The notes beneath the pieces are model-generated. The model had not been told where the DNA came from, did not search any database, and was given only the letters and a program-made list of their open reading frames with translations. DNA of 40,815 bases from an uncultured Blautia sp. (GTDB lineage Bacteria > Bacillota > Clostridia > Lachnospirales > Lachnospiraceae): positions 1 to 40,815 of the forward strand of contig CAKRYE010000016.1 in the NCBI GenBank assembly GCA_934426285.1, in the 5' to 3' direction. Below, piece by piece: positions 1 to 8,715 of the stretch (within the stretch, counting starts at the first letter, position 1; each line of letters starts with the position of its first letter). The translations under genes were made by a program, and so were the position numbers.

Positions 1-240
1 AAAGGATTTGTAGATTTCATTTTTTATCCGGAAAACCCGGCAGATACAGGACTTATCCTGGAATTAAAGGCAGGTCACTCACCGGAAGAAGCAATCCAAC
101 AGATCAGGGAAAAACAGTATGCGCTCCGCTTTAGGGGAAAGCCTGGGGAAAAGGAAAGATACACCGGGCAGATCCTGGGCGTGGGAATCAGTTATGATAA
201 AGACCCAAAAGAACATCATTGTAAAATAGAACCATTATAA
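1..240 (+). CDS. C-terminal end of a PD-(D/E)XK nuclease / AAA-ATPase-like protein (partial)
   Basis: The window opens inside this gene; 79 codons and a TAA stop are visible. The reading VDFIFYP followed about 15 residues later by LILELKAG is the D...(x)n...ExK core of PD-(D/E)XK nuclease folds, as found at the C-terminus of the DUF1703 / AAA-ATPase-like family that is often multicopy in gut Clostridia. The tail IREKQYALRF...GQILGVGISYD also fits that family. The N-terminal ATPase part lies outside the window. Substrate and role are unknown. A hairpin at 259-305 follows the stop. Confidence 0.75.
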   Translation, partial: KGFVDFIFYPENPADTGLILELKAGHSPEEAIQQIREKQYALRFRGKPGEKERYTGQILGVGISYDKDPKEHHCKIEPL

Positions 241-258
241 TAGTAACCATTCACGATT

Positions 259-305
259 AAAACCATCCCGACTATTGAGCTCATTCTTATAGTTGGGATG
301 GTTTT
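259..305 (+). terminator. Terminator hairpin after the partial nuclease gene
   Basis: AAACCATCCCGACTAT (260-275) pairs exactly with ATAGTTGGGATGGTTT (289-304) across a 13-nt loop, 19 nt after the stop codon at 240. The right arm ends in a short T run, so it can act as an intrinsic terminator for the rightward gene. Confidence 0.7.
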
Positions 306-554
306 ATATGTGGGTAAGGAATTCTATGTTATATAAATTTTAGAATCATTTTATGTGGAGATTATTATCTTTCCGATTATTTTCGATGGTCAGACCCCTT
401 CAGGCTCTTATGCAGATGCGAAAAGAGCATCTGAAGATGAAACATACAGGGAACAATTATATAAAGAGTTTAAAATCTAGCCAGTGGTTTCTTTATGCCG
501 GAATCGGAACTGGGAGCTGTCAGCTATGTAAAAAATACTGGTAAATCAGTACGG

Positions 555-590
555 AGAGTCTTTGATCATATTGGTCAGAGGCTCTTTTTT
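555..590 (+). terminator. Conserved hairpin A of the double-hairpin cassette
   Basis: The 14-nt arms at 555-568 and 572-585 pair fully as RNA, counting three G-U wobbles, over a TAT loop. A run of six T at 585-590 follows, so on the + strand this is a textbook intrinsic terminator. A near copy of this hairpin (same length, same loop, same GGCTCTTTT exit) lies at 4897-4930. Confidence 0.75.
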
Positions 591-600
591 GTACAAAGAA

Positions 601-631
601 GAACCCCGATCGAAATGATCGGGGTTCCCTT
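601..631. terminator. Bidirectional terminator between the repeat protein gene and the left region
   Basis: GAACCCCGATC (601-611) pairs perfectly with GATCGGGGTTC (617-627) over a GAAAT loop. It lies 35 nt past the stop of the leftward secreted-protein gene and would terminate it, although the minus-strand T tail is broken (TTCTTTGT). On the + strand CCCTTTT follows. Confidence 0.7.
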
Positions 632-661
632 TTAGGAATCTGTATTATTTACCCAAATGAA

Positions 662-3600
662 TTATTTTACAATTACTTTCTTTACATTTGACCAGCGGCT
701 GAATACTTTCTTGCCGTCTTCAGATGTTTTGTTGAATGCGTGGAGACCTGCATAGTAGGTTCCTTTCTTCACATTCTTGAATGTTGCTGTTACAACATTG
801 CCTTTGATGTTCTTCTTAACCAGTGTGCCATATTCTACCGGACGAACTTCGCCGTTAACGTTCTTAGCAGCTGTGCCAAGAACTACATCATAACCTGTAG
901 CGTTGGAAGCCTGTGTATAGGTTACTGTTACTGTATTACCTTTAGCTTTTACACTTGTAATTACAGGCTGCGCAGGTGTGATTGCAGATACAACGAATGG
1001 GAATGCGTTGGACCAGTCGCCAAATACCTTCTTACCGTCAGCACCGCGTTTCCAAGCGTGACAGTATGCATAATAGGTTCCCTGCTGAACATAGGTGAAG
1101 TCTGTTGTAGTCTTAACCTGGTTCTTGTTAACAGAAGCATAATTCTTGTTGTTGATGCAGTCACGGTCTTTAGAGATTACATAGTCATAACCTGTAGCGC
1201 CTTCTGCTTCACCGGAAAGGATTACAGTTGCTTTATTGCCAACAACTTTTACGCTGCTGATCATTGGAGCATTCGGTTTTTCATCTTCTGCTTTGCCATC
1301 AGCTTTTACTGTCTTAGAACCTGTATAGTTCTTAGATTTGCTTTCAGCGGTTACAGTATATGTACCATCATTGTTGTTTTTAGCTGTGTACTCTGTAGCC
1401 GGAACTGGAAGATATCCATTAAGAACTGTTACAACACCATCTTTAACAGTTACTGTACAATCGTTAAGATTCTTTTTATTAACACCCCAATATAAACCAT
1501 TGGATGCACTGGAAACTACTTTAGAGTTTTCATATCCATTGATACCAACAATTTCAACACCGTAGATATTTCCTACTGTAACATCTGTTGGAGTAACTTC
1601 ATTACCATCTTTAGTTAATTTAATGGTATAATCTTTACCTTCTACTAAAGTACTTCCTCCAATCTGAATCAGTACTTCAGGTTTTACTGGAAGTCCACCG
1701 GCATATGTTGCATTCTTCAGGCTGACATTCTTATCAACAAATTCTACACTCTTGATTCGAACAAGAGCTTTTGCAACAACACCTTTGATAACGGTTCCAT
1801 CTGCGGTCACAATGTCATTTGAGCCATCACCTGAGAAACCAACACCGTCTTTAGCAACAGCATATACATATCCATAATTAATGCCGCTTTCAGAGGACTT
1901 TTTACCGGAAATATTGTCTACATATTTGATCTCGAAGTCAGATACTTTTGCAGTTGTCTTCTGTGTATCAATTGTCAATACTGTCTTTGCATAGGTATGA
2001 GCATTTCCGTTATAGTTAAATGCATATTTTGCTGGATCAATTTTGAATCCCTGATTATCATAAATATCAAAATGACCAGTTACTTTCTCTTTAACAATAT
2101 TGAATTCAGCAGTAATATTAGATCCTGTGAAGTTCTTATTGCCGTCAACAGGTTTTAATACTACAGTACCTTTTCCAGCTTCCTTATTTTCGCCATAGGA
2201 TACAATTTCAAACTGATCAGTTACATCATTTCCATTTAAAGTAGCTTTAAATGTACGTGGTCTTACCTGCTTGCCAGTATAATCCTGATCATCAATAGAT
2301 ACTTTTACATCAGCTGTATTGGCTGCTGTAATTGTAAATGTTCCATTTGCAGTTCCTGCATATCCAGTCTTGGTATTCTTATTATAAAGACCTTTTACAG
2401 TAATTTTACCAGTACCAACATTTACAGCATCTGTTATAGAAACTTCTTCATACTCTGCTTTAGAATCGTCTTTCAGCTCACCTTTTTTGTAGAGTACGAT
2501 AGAACCATCAACTACAGAATAAGTTGGTGTAATTTTACCACCAGTATATGTGTATGAAGAAGGGCTTACAACTACCATAGCGTCTGTCAGTTTTCTAGCA
2601 ACAATCTTTGTGTTGTTAGCAAAGTTCTTTAATGTAACAGTCTTTCCATCAACTGTATTCAGGATATAGTTTTTGTTTGTGATTGTTACAGTTGGAACAA
2701 TTTCATTGCCAACAACGTTTCCATCAGCTGGAGTTTTCCAAGCATAATCTACAGTATAATCATTGGCTGTCAGAGTTTTTTCAACTTTTTTGCCACTTTC
2801 ATCTTTGGCAACAACAGTCAGACCTACTTTATAATCTGCTGCAGTTTTATTAGCCTTATTGATAGAAATATCTTTAGGAACAGAAACGTAAGTTGTTTTT
2901 ACCTCTAATGGTTTGATTGTGAATGGAATAGCTGCTGTCTGATCTTTATAAGTTCCGCTTGTAATCTTAATATTTGCATACGCAGTTGGTACAGGTACTA
3001 ATTTTCCACTGTTAGAAGTATACTGAGTAGTTGCATCTGTATTGTTTGAATATCCGGTAATCTCATAAGCAGCGGAATCCAGAAGTTCTGTCTTTGTAGC
3101 ACCATCAGTTCCGATATAAGTAATGGACAATTTTCCTAAATCAGATTTAGAAGGCTGAATTGCATTTCCTGTATAAGATGTTTCGTATGTTTTATCAGCA
3201 GTTACAGATTTCAGTGTTGCACTTGTTGCAATAACATTAAAGGTCTGCTCATTTTTGCAGTTGCTATTATCTTTAGCTCTTACAGTTACTGTATAAGTGC
3301 TTCCGTTTGCAAATTTCTCAGTTTCACCTACAGCACTTCCATCAGCTTTTTTAACAATTACTACATAGTTGTTTTTATTTTTAAGACTATTTAAGGAACC
3401 ACCTTCAACAGCAGTAAATGATAAATAATTATCTAAAGTCGCTGGAGTAGCAGTTACCGGAACATATCCACTGGCTGTGTCAACAGTAATTTTTGTTCCA
3501 CTTGTAGAAAGATCACGTTTTGTAATCTCTACTGTATTGGTTGTTGTAAGAGGTTTTCCGTCAAATGATTTAAAATTGGAAAGTTTACTTCCATCAAGTG

Positions 3601-4648
3601 TTACAGAAACAGCATTGTTGCCAACTTTGCTTCCATCTACAGTAGCAGATTTGAATGCGCCAGACAAATCTGCTCCGCCAAGCTTATCATCTGCACCATT
3701 ATTTTCTGATTTAGATTCAGTTACAGTAACTTTGTCTTTAGATACATCAATTGTATTTCCTGTATACTGGAAACTGAGTCCTTTTGTCACATCTGCAACA
3801 ACATCAACTGTATTTTTGGTATCTTTATTATCTCTGTTATATGTTTTTGCAACAATTTTAGCTGTAGTAGAAATACTTCCTTTGTAAGGAGAATTAGGTA
3901 CATCATCTGCGGATGCAGTTACAGTTATTTCATCCCCCGCATTAATTCCACTGGTAGAAGTAAGGGTATAATAAGGTTCTCCTGTTGTTGACGGAATAAC
4001 ACCTTTTATTTTTACACCAGAGGTATTTACTGACTGTGCAAAACCGTTGTATTTAAGATCCTCCACTCCAACAATGCTAGCAACATCCTTTAAATCCTGT
4101 TTTTCTACAGTAACAGTAATACCTGTATTAATATCATACAATATCTGATTTGCCACACTAACATCGTATACATAAAGTGTCAGTGTTTTACCTGCCAAAC
4201 CAGAAGTAGCCAAAAGGCTCATGTCGGCTACATCGCTAACAGTTACGTTAGCAGGAGTAACAGAAACACCATTTTCATCAACCCAACGATATTTCCATGA
4301 AGAAGCGGAAGCACCATCTTTATTAACAGTACCTTTAATGGTAGCTACAGCAGTGTCTCCCCATACAATTTTAGATTTATCTACTGACAAATCAATAGAC
4401 ATATTTCCTTCGTTAATCATTGTAGATGCCGGAGTTGCTTCAGTTGTATCGTCAACAACCGGTGCATCTACAGTCTCATCAGAGAAAGCTACCGCAGCCG
4501 GAGCTTCTGTAGCTACAGCAACATCTGCTCCATCACTGAACTCAGCAGCCCATACCGGCACATTAGAAGTAGCAAGCATTGCAACTACAAGAGACATACT
4601 TAATGTCTTTTTAGCCATGCCCTTCTTTGTGTTTTTAATCTTTGTCAT
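662..4648 (-). CDS. Large secreted Ig-like/MBG-like repeat protein with C-terminal Fn3-like modules
   Basis: 1328 residues. A signal peptide is clear: a basic N-terminus (KIKNTKKGMAKK), a hydrophobic core and a cleavage site near VWA-AEF (residues 32-37). A linker rich in Ala, Val, Thr and Asp follows, then about eight Thr/Lys/Val-rich beta modules that restart with a Y-x-G motif (YNGFAQ, YTGNTI, YTGNAI, YTGGKI, YTGKQV, YAGGLP), resembling MBG/Ig-like surface modules. The last 200 residues hold two Fn3-like modules, each ending in a GTYYA(Y/G)..HA(W/F)...WSN pattern. No LPxTG signal, SLH domain or transmembrane anchor is visible, so it is secreted or held non-covalently. RBS AAAGGGGAAC lies upstream of the ATG. 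Adhesin or matrix function is inference. Lys/Thr-rich composition and A+T-leaning codons set it apart from its neighbours. Confidence 0.85.
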   Translation of the reverse strand: MTKIKNTKKGMAKKTLSMSLVVAMLATSNVPVWAAEFSDGADVAVATEAPAAVAFSDETVDAPVVDDTTEATPASTMINEGNMSIDLSVDKSKIVWGDTAVATIKGTVNKDGASASSWKYRWVDENGVSVTPANVTVSDVADMSLLATSGLAGKTLTLYVYDVSVANQILYDINTGITVTVEKQDLKDVASIVGVEDLKYNGFAQSVNTSGVKIKGVIPSTTGEPYYTLTSTSGINAGDEITVTASADDVPNSPYKGSISTTAKIVAKTYNRDNKDTKNTVDVVADVTKGLSFQYTGNTIDVSKDKVTVTESKSENNGADDKLGGADLSGAFKSATVDGSKVGNNAVSVTLDGSKLSNFKSFDGKPLTTTNTVEITKRDLSTSGTKITVDTASGYVPVTATPATLDNYLSFTAVEGGSLNSLKNKNNYVVIVKKADGSAVGETEKFANGSTYTVTVRAKDNSNCKNEQTFNVIATSATLKSVTADKTYETSYTGNAIQPSKSDLGKLSITYIGTDGATKTELLDSAAYEITGYSNNTDATTQYTSNSGKLVPVPTAYANIKITSGTYKDQTAAIPFTIKPLEVKTTYVSVPKDISINKANKTAADYKVGLTVVAKDESGKKVEKTLTANDYTVDYAWKTPADGNVVGNEIVPTVTITNKNYILNTVDGKTVTLKNFANNTKIVARKLTDAMVVVSPSSYTYTGGKITPTYSVVDGSIVLYKKGELKDDSKAEYEEVSITDAVNVGTGKITVKGLYNKNTKTGYAGTANGTFTITAANTADVKVSIDDQDYTGKQVRPRTFKATLNGNDVTDQFEIVSYGENKEAGKGTVVLKPVDGNKNFTGSNITAEFNIVKEKVTGHFDIYDNQGFKIDPAKYAFNYNGNAHTYAKTVLTIDTQKTTAKVSDFEIKYVDNISGKKSSESGINYGYVYAVAKDGVGFSGDGSNDIVTADGTVIKGVVAKALVRIKSVEFVDKNVSLKNATYAGGLPVKPEVLIQIGGSTLVEGKDYTIKLTKDGNEVTPTDVTVGNIYGVEIVGINGYENSKVVSSASNGLYWGVNKKNLNDCTVTVKDGVVTVLNGYLPVPATEYTAKNNNDGTYTVTAESKSKNYTGSKTVKADGKAEDEKPNAPMISSVKVVGNKATVILSGEAEGATGYDYVISKDRDCINNKNYASVNKNQVKTTTDFTYVQQGTYYAYCHAWKRGADGKKVFGDWSNAFPFVVSAITPAQPVITSVKAKGNTVTVTYTQASNATGYDVVLGTAAKNVNGEVRPVEYGTLVKKNIKGNVVTATFKNVKKGTYYAGLHAFNKTSEDGKKVFSRWSNVKKVIVK

Positions 4649-4896
4649 GATTATAGTTCCCCTTTGGGTGGTGTACAGGTTATTTCTGGAGGAAATTTCG
4701 TGTGGGGAATTGCTCTCAGAATTGGAGAATAGCTGTTTTTTATGATTTATAAGTGGATAATTATTGACTCTGATATTAGAAATAAACAGTTATTGCAAAA
4801 CAACATGACACTGTATTGAAAAAAATTCTTCTATTTTTACCCTGTCACCTGATTATGAAAATACTTTTAGATAATAAATGTTATGTAGATGCGAAA

Positions 4897-4930
4897 AGAG
4901 CTTTTGATTATATTGATCAGAGGCTCTTTT
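4897..4930 (+). terminator. Conserved hairpin B, near copy of the hairpin at 555-590
   Basis: Arms 4897-4910 and 4914-4927 pair over 14 positions, counting three G-U wobbles, with a TAT loop, and TTTT follows. Sequence, loop and exit match hairpin A at 555-590. The 20 bases just before it (4882-4901) match 409-428 at 19 of 20 positions, so more than the terminator is shared between the two sites. Confidence 0.7.
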
Positions 4931-4939
4931 GCAAACAAG

Positions 4940-4968
4940 AAGGGACTGTCATCCGACAGTCCCTTTTG
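4940..4968. terminator. Bidirectional terminator of the AAA ATPase gene
   Basis: AAGGGACTGTC (4940-4950) pairs perfectly with GACAGTCCCTT (4955-4965) over ATCC, with TTTT on the + strand side. It sits 8 nt beyond the stop of the leftward ATPase gene. It is the counterpart of the 601-627 hairpin in the second cassette, but its stem sequence is different. Confidence 0.75.
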
Positions 4969-4973
4969 GCGTA

Positions 4974-6209
4974 TCACACACAAAACCCTGCATACACCGG
5001 TACAATATGGTAGTTTTCTTTTTCCCTGAAGTCCTCCACTGACAGCAGGTACATTTCTGTATCTATATTCATTTCAGCCCGGAATCTGGTAAGGTTCCGG
5101 TTTTTTTGATGTGGGGTCAGGCGGTAGTCCACAGCAATATGCCGGCCCTCTTTTTCCAGAAGGAAGGGCACTTCGGCCTGGTTGCCGCTGGACCAGTAGG
5201 AGAGGGTGTATCCGTTTCTGGTAAAGTGTTGTGCCAGAAAGGTTTCGGTGCAGGCTCTGGCTGCCGGGGTGTCAGAACCGGTGAGCAGCTGATAAGAGGG
5301 TATACCCAGTACTCTGGCGCACAGTCCGCAGTCAGCGGGATACAGATGCAGGGAGGTCTGGCGGCAGGCAAGGGCATATCCTGACCGGAGCAGCCAGTCC
5401 AGTGGCTTTTCATAGGTTTTGGCTGTGGCACCCTTGGTTATAAGGGAATACTGGAATCTTCGGCTGGATTTTTCAAGCTGTGCGGGAATGGAGAGCCAGG
5501 CATTCTGACAGTGGCGGGTCATTCCTGTAGGAGCCTGGCTAGAAATATCACCCAGGATCAGTTCCAACAGCTTTTGTTGTACATCCGGTACCATCAGAAG
5601 CTTTTTCTCCCTGCGGTATTCCAGTACAGATAGCGGCATTCCACCGAGGATCAGGTAGAGATAAAACTGTGACAGAGCTTTCTGGTGCAGTTCTTTTCCC
5701 AGGGGAGTCAGGGTGGAGAAGTGTTTGCGAATTTCCCTGGATAGGGCATATTCCGCATTTGCCCAGAGGAATTCCTCGAAATCCAGAGGATACAGGCTGA
5801 TAATATCAAAATCATTTTTGCTGTAGCGCTCAGGGGAGGCAAGGCCTCTGTGGATGGCAAGGATGTGATATTGTGGATAATCCAGAGAGAGTGCAGCCAG
5901 AAGTGTGAGAAGCTTTGGTACACACTGGATGTTATCAAGGATCAGCAGTGAGACAGAGGGCAGGAGAGGTTTTCCGGCATAGGTCTCCAGGAAAAGCAGC
6001 GCATCCTGGGGTGTCCTGGGTACGGAGAGATAGTCGGTGACTGGTTTGTCAGTCTCGAGGTTGAGATAGAGGGTATTTTTGTAATTTTTTTCTGCAAAAT
6101 CCAGGGCCAGCCAGGTTTTACCGGTTTGCCGCAGTCCTTGGAGAAGGAGAGGATGGCGGTGGGGATTTTTTTTCCACTGGATCAGGGAATCAGTACATTT
6201 TCTGCGCAT
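4974..6209 (-). CDS. AAA-family ATPase with DUF4143-like C-terminal region
   Basis: 411 residues from the ATG at 6209, chosen because AGGAGG lies 9 nt upstream (complement of 6216-6224); a longer frame to 6317 has no RBS and would overlap the divergent recombinase gene. Walker A is GLRQTGKT (residues 25-32) and Walker B is SLLILDN, about 60 residues later. The order of P-loop ATPase, WINP-like alpha-helical middle (EFLWANAEYAL) and nuclease-like C-terminus (NQAEVPFLLEKEGRHIAVDYRLT) matches the ATPase-DUF4143 family common in gut anaerobes. That C-terminus resembles a PD-(D/E)XK fold (E...D..). Function is unknown. Proposed roles in DNA or stress processes are not supported here. Confidence 0.8.
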   Translation of the reverse strand: MRRKCTDSLIQWKKNPHRHPLLLQGLRQTGKTWLALDFAEKNYKNTLYLNLETDKPVTDYLSVPRTPQDALLFLETYAGKPLLPSVSLLILDNIQCVPKLLTLLAALSLDYPQYHILAIHRGLASPERYSKNDFDIISLYPLDFEEFLWANAEYALSREIRKHFSTLTPLGKELHQKALSQFYLYLILGGMPLSVLEYRREKKLLMVPDVQQKLLELILGDISSQAPTGMTRHCQNAWLSIPAQLEKSSRRFQYSLITKGATAKTYEKPLDWLLRSGYALACRQTSLHLYPADCGLCARVLGIPSYQLLTGSDTPAARACTETFLAQHFTRNGYTLSYWSSGNQAEVPFLLEKEGRHIAVDYRLTPHQKNRNLTRFRAEMNIDTEMYLLSVEDFREKENYHIVPVYAGFCV

Positions 6210-6303
6210 ATAGGTTCCTCCTGTGAATAAGCGGTGATATATAATTATATTATAAATGTAATCATATGAAAAAACCATACACAGATGAAAAAGGAGGGCT
6301 TTT

Positions 6304-7809
6304 ATGAACAGAATCAATGCAATTTATGCCAGGCAGTCCGTGGACAGGGCAGACAGTATCTCTATTGAGAGCCAGATTGAGTTCTGCAAGTATGAATTGA
6401 AGGGTGGATCCTTCAGGGAGTACAAGGATCGTGGATACAGTGGTAAAAATACTACCAGACCTCAGCTGCAGCAGCTTCTTGCGGATATCCGAAAGGGAGA
6501 GGTGGAGAAGGTGATCGTGTATAAGCTGGACAGGATCAGCCGTTCTATCCTGGATTTTTCCAATATGATGGAGCTGTTTCAGCAATATCAGGTAGAGTTT
6601 GTGTCTTCCACTGAGAAATTTGATACTTCCACGCCTATGGGCAGGGCGATGTTAAATATCTGTATTGTGTTTGCCCAGCTGGAGCGGGAGACGATCCAGA
6701 AGCGTGTCTGTGATGCTTATTATTCCAGAAGCCAGAAAGGATTCCATATGGGAGGAAAGGCACCTTATGGTTACAGGCTGGAGGAGATCGTAATGGATGG
6801 AATCCATACCAAGAAGCTGGTGGAGGATCCGGAAGAGGGGGAGATTGTCCGGGAAATTTTTCGCATGTATTGTCAGCCGGAGACTTCTTATGGAGACATT
6901 ACCCGGTATTATACGGAAAAAGGAGTCCTGTTTTATGGAAAAGCGCTGATCCGCCCTATGTTGGCACAGTTGCTGAGAAATCCGGCATATGTGCGTGCGG
7001 ATATGGATGTGTACCGTTTTTTCAGAAGCCAGGGGACAAATATTGCCAGTGATCCGGGAATGTTTGACGGCATACATGGGTGTTATCTGTACCAGGGCAG
7101 AGATGTGGACACAGATAAGCTTCAGAATCTGAGGGGACATATGCTGGTGGTCGGCCCACATGAGGGACTGGTTTCTTCGGAGATATGGCTGAGCTGCAGG
7201 ATCAAGCTTATGGGGAATAAGACGGTGGTGGCGAATCGGAAGGCTGTGAATACATGGCTGGCAGGAAAGGTGAAATGTGGGCATTGCGGATATGCTTTGA
7301 TGAGCGTGAAAACAAAGTCCGGTAAACAGTACCTTAGATGTACCCGGCGTCTGAATAACAAAGCCTGCCCGGGGTGTGGAAAGATCTATACAGAGGATGT
7401 GGAGAGGCATGTATATGAGGAGATGGTAAGAAAGCTGAGAGAGGGTCAGACTCCTGTGGGACACAGCTCCCTGAAGGAGGATCCCAGAGTACAGAAAATA
7501 TATAAGGAAATAGAAGCATTGGAGAAGGAAATCGGGATTCTGGTGGAATCGCTGACAGGGGCAGGAGAGATATTGAGCAGTTATATTGACCAGAGGGTGG
7601 ATCAGCTGGATCAGCTTCGCAGGCAGAAATCGGAGGAACTGGTAGCCTTGTCTGAAAATCAGGCAACGCCGGAACAGATGGAAAGAGTAGTGTCCAATAT
7701 TGGTCTCTGGGACGACATTGGATTTGATGAGAAACGGTTTACAGTGGATAAGATGATCACAGTTTTGAAAATTTTACCCGGAACTGTTCAGATTCAGTGG
7801 AAATTCTAA
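6304..7809 (+). CDS. Large serine recombinase (resolvase/integrase family)
   Basis: 501 residues. The N-terminal resolvase domain (1-150) has the nucleophile in IYARQSVDR (Ser12), the YKLDRISRS helix and the GRAMLNICIVFAQLERE motif. A recombinase domain follows (about 160-270, starting MGGKAPYGYRLEE), then a zinc ribbon (CGHCG at 325-329 with a second Cys pair in ACPGCG) and a coiled coil (about 400-455). This is the architecture of phage and ICE integrases and of sporulation recombinases. RBS AAGGAGG is 9 nt before the ATG. No phage, conjugation or cargo genes are nearby, and the gene looks intact, so it may be the survivor of a lost element or a DNA invertase. A 14-bp inverted repeat overlaps its stop codon. 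Confidence 0.9.
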   Translation: MNRINAIYARQSVDRADSISIESQIEFCKYELKGGSFREYKDRGYSGKNTTRPQLQQLLADIRKGEVEKVIVYKLDRISRSILDFSNMMELFQQYQVEFVSSTEKFDTSTPMGRAMLNICIVFAQLERETIQKRVCDAYYSRSQKGFHMGGKAPYGYRLEEIVMDGIHTKKLVEDPEEGEIVREIFRMYCQPETSYGDITRYYTEKGVLFYGKALIRPMLAQLLRNPAYVRADMDVYRFFRSQGTNIASDPGMFDGIHGCYLYQGRDVDTDKLQNLRGHMLVVGPHEGLVSSEIWLSCRIKLMGNKTVVANRKAVNTWLAGKVKCGHCGYALMSVKTKSGKQYLRCTRRLNNKACPGCGKIYTEDVERHVYEEMVRKLREGQTPVGHSSLKEDPRVQKIYKEIEALEKEIGILVESLTGAGEILSSYIDQRVDQLDQLRRQKSEELVALSENQATPEQMERVVSNIGLWDDIGFDEKRFTVDKMITVLKILPGTVQIQWKF

Positions 7810-7822
7810 ACAGTTCCGGGTA
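7775..7822. terminator. Inverted repeat spanning the recombinase stop codon
   Basis: TACCCGGAACTGTT (7775-7788) and AACAGTTCCGGGTA (7809-7822) are perfect 14-bp complements across a 20-nt spacer. The right arm begins at the last base of the TAA stop. It lies between convergent genes and most simply serves as a bidirectional terminator, the minus-strand exit being GTAAAATTTTC. Its arms could also be a recombinase recognition site; sequence alone does not decide. Confidence 0.5.
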
Positions 7823-7826
7823 TTGG

Positions 7827-8570
7827 TTACTGGGTAAGAGACTTATTTTTTTCAAGCATTTGGTGGATGATGCCCTGGGTATATTCGCCAAGATGCTTCT
7901 TTGTTTCTTTGTCCAGCTCATCAGGATAGATGGGCTTGCCGTATTCCACCACAACCTTTGCAGGACGGATCTTCGGGAAATGTGCCTCGAAAATATCCGC
8001 AGAGTTATTGATGGCAATGGGGATGATCGGGCATTTCGCCTTGGTGGCGATTTTGAAGCTTCCTTCATGGAAGGGGAGCATATCCAGGTCATCTGTATTT
8101 TTGTTTCTGGTGCCTTCTGGGAAGATACAGATGGAAATGCCGGATTTGACCTTATCTACAGCTGCCAGGATGGTTTTCAGTCCCTGCTTGATGTCCTTTC
8201 TGTCCAGGAAGAGGCAGTGGAGATATTTCATCCAGGTGGACAGCAGAGGGATTTTCTCCATTTCTTTTTTGGCAATGTAGCCGGTGCGGATAGGACAGCG
8301 GCTGTAGGTGAGGAGGATGTCAAAGTAGCTTCTGTGATTACCGATATACAGGACAGGGGTGTCCTTCGGTACATTTTCCTCTCCTATTACTGTGACTTTG
8401 GCTCCTGTGATCCACAGGATAAATCGAAATACAGCCTGAATGATCCGAAGAGAGCTGATATCCTTGGTCATAGGAGAAAATTTGCCGATGATCCATTCTA
8501 TCAGTAAGATCGGGATAGACAGGATCAGGTATCCGATGACCACAATACAGACAAGAATAAAACGTATCAT
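7827..8570 (-). CDS. plsC: 1-acyl-sn-glycerol-3-phosphate acyltransferase
   Basis: 247 residues. It acylates lysophosphatidic acid to phosphatidic acid at the inner face of the membrane in phospholipid synthesis. The N-terminus has a hydrophobic anchor (residues 1-28). The catalytic HX4D motif is NHRSYFD (His79, Asp84) and the substrate-binding motif is FPEGTR (150-155), with PIIPIAINNS as the later block. These define the PlsC/LPLAT family. RBS GGAAAGGA precedes the ATG. A good promoter lies upstream on the minus strand. The gene ends 5 nt from the shared inverted repeat at 7775-7822. Confidence 0.9.
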   Translation of the reverse strand: MIRFILVCIVVIGYLILSIPILLIEWIIGKFSPMTKDISSLRIIQAVFRFILWITGAKVTVIGEENVPKDTPVLYIGNHRSYFDILLTYSRCPIRTGYIAKKEMEKIPLLSTWMKYLHCLFLDRKDIKQGLKTILAAVDKVKSGISICIFPEGTRNKNTDDLDMLPFHEGSFKIATKAKCPIIPIAINNSADIFEAHFPKIRPAKVVVEYGKPIYPDELDKETKKHLGEYTQGIIHQMLEKNKSLTQ

Positions 8571-8626
8571 TTGTGAATCCTTTCCGGATCAGTCCCTGAG
8601 AGATTGATCCTAACGTCATTGTATTC

Positions 8627-8655
8627 ATTATAAAGAATCTGCCCACAGCCTGCAA
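8627..8655 (-). promoter_or_regulatory. Sigma-A promoter of plsC
   Basis: On the minus strand, TTGCAG (complement of 8650-8655), a 17-bp spacer and a perfect TATAAT (complement of 8627-8632) lie about 57 bp before the plsC start. Confidence 0.75.
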
Positions 8656-8715
8656 GTATAAATCCCGTTGGATCTGCATAGAATGGCTAGTAAAGAAATA
8701 TGCCGAGGTAGCATT

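Larger units (their letters stand above)
241..661. other. Intergenic region with hairpins and a possible gene remnant
   Basis: No complete gene is supported in these 421 bases. They hold the terminator at 259-305, a stop-bounded open stretch at 337-480 with protein-like composition but no start or RBS, and two further hairpins at 555-590 and 601-631. A 63-codon frame beginning ATG at 353 has no ribosome binding site and does not look like a protein. The stretch may be what remains of a deleted rightward gene. Confidence 0.5.
4649..4973. other. Upstream region of the secreted-protein gene plus cassette B
   Basis: These 325 bases contain the RBS of the leftward secreted-protein gene (complement of 4651-4670), an A+T-rich stretch at 4740-4870 where its promoter should lie, and the two hairpins at 4897-4930 and 4940-4965. 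Several TATAAT-like hexamers exist on the minus strand but none has a convincing -35 partner, so no promoter is called. A 65-codon rightward open frame starting at 4816 runs straight through both hairpins and is not a gene. Confidence 0.5.

Noticed and set aside
740..1495. A 251-codon rightward frame inside the secreted-protein gene
   Set aside because: Cys/Ile/Phe-rich nonsense composition without RBS; antisense shadow of the repeat protein.
4816..5013. A 65-codon rightward frame
   Set aside because: It reads through two terminator hairpins and into the ATPase gene, and has no RBS.
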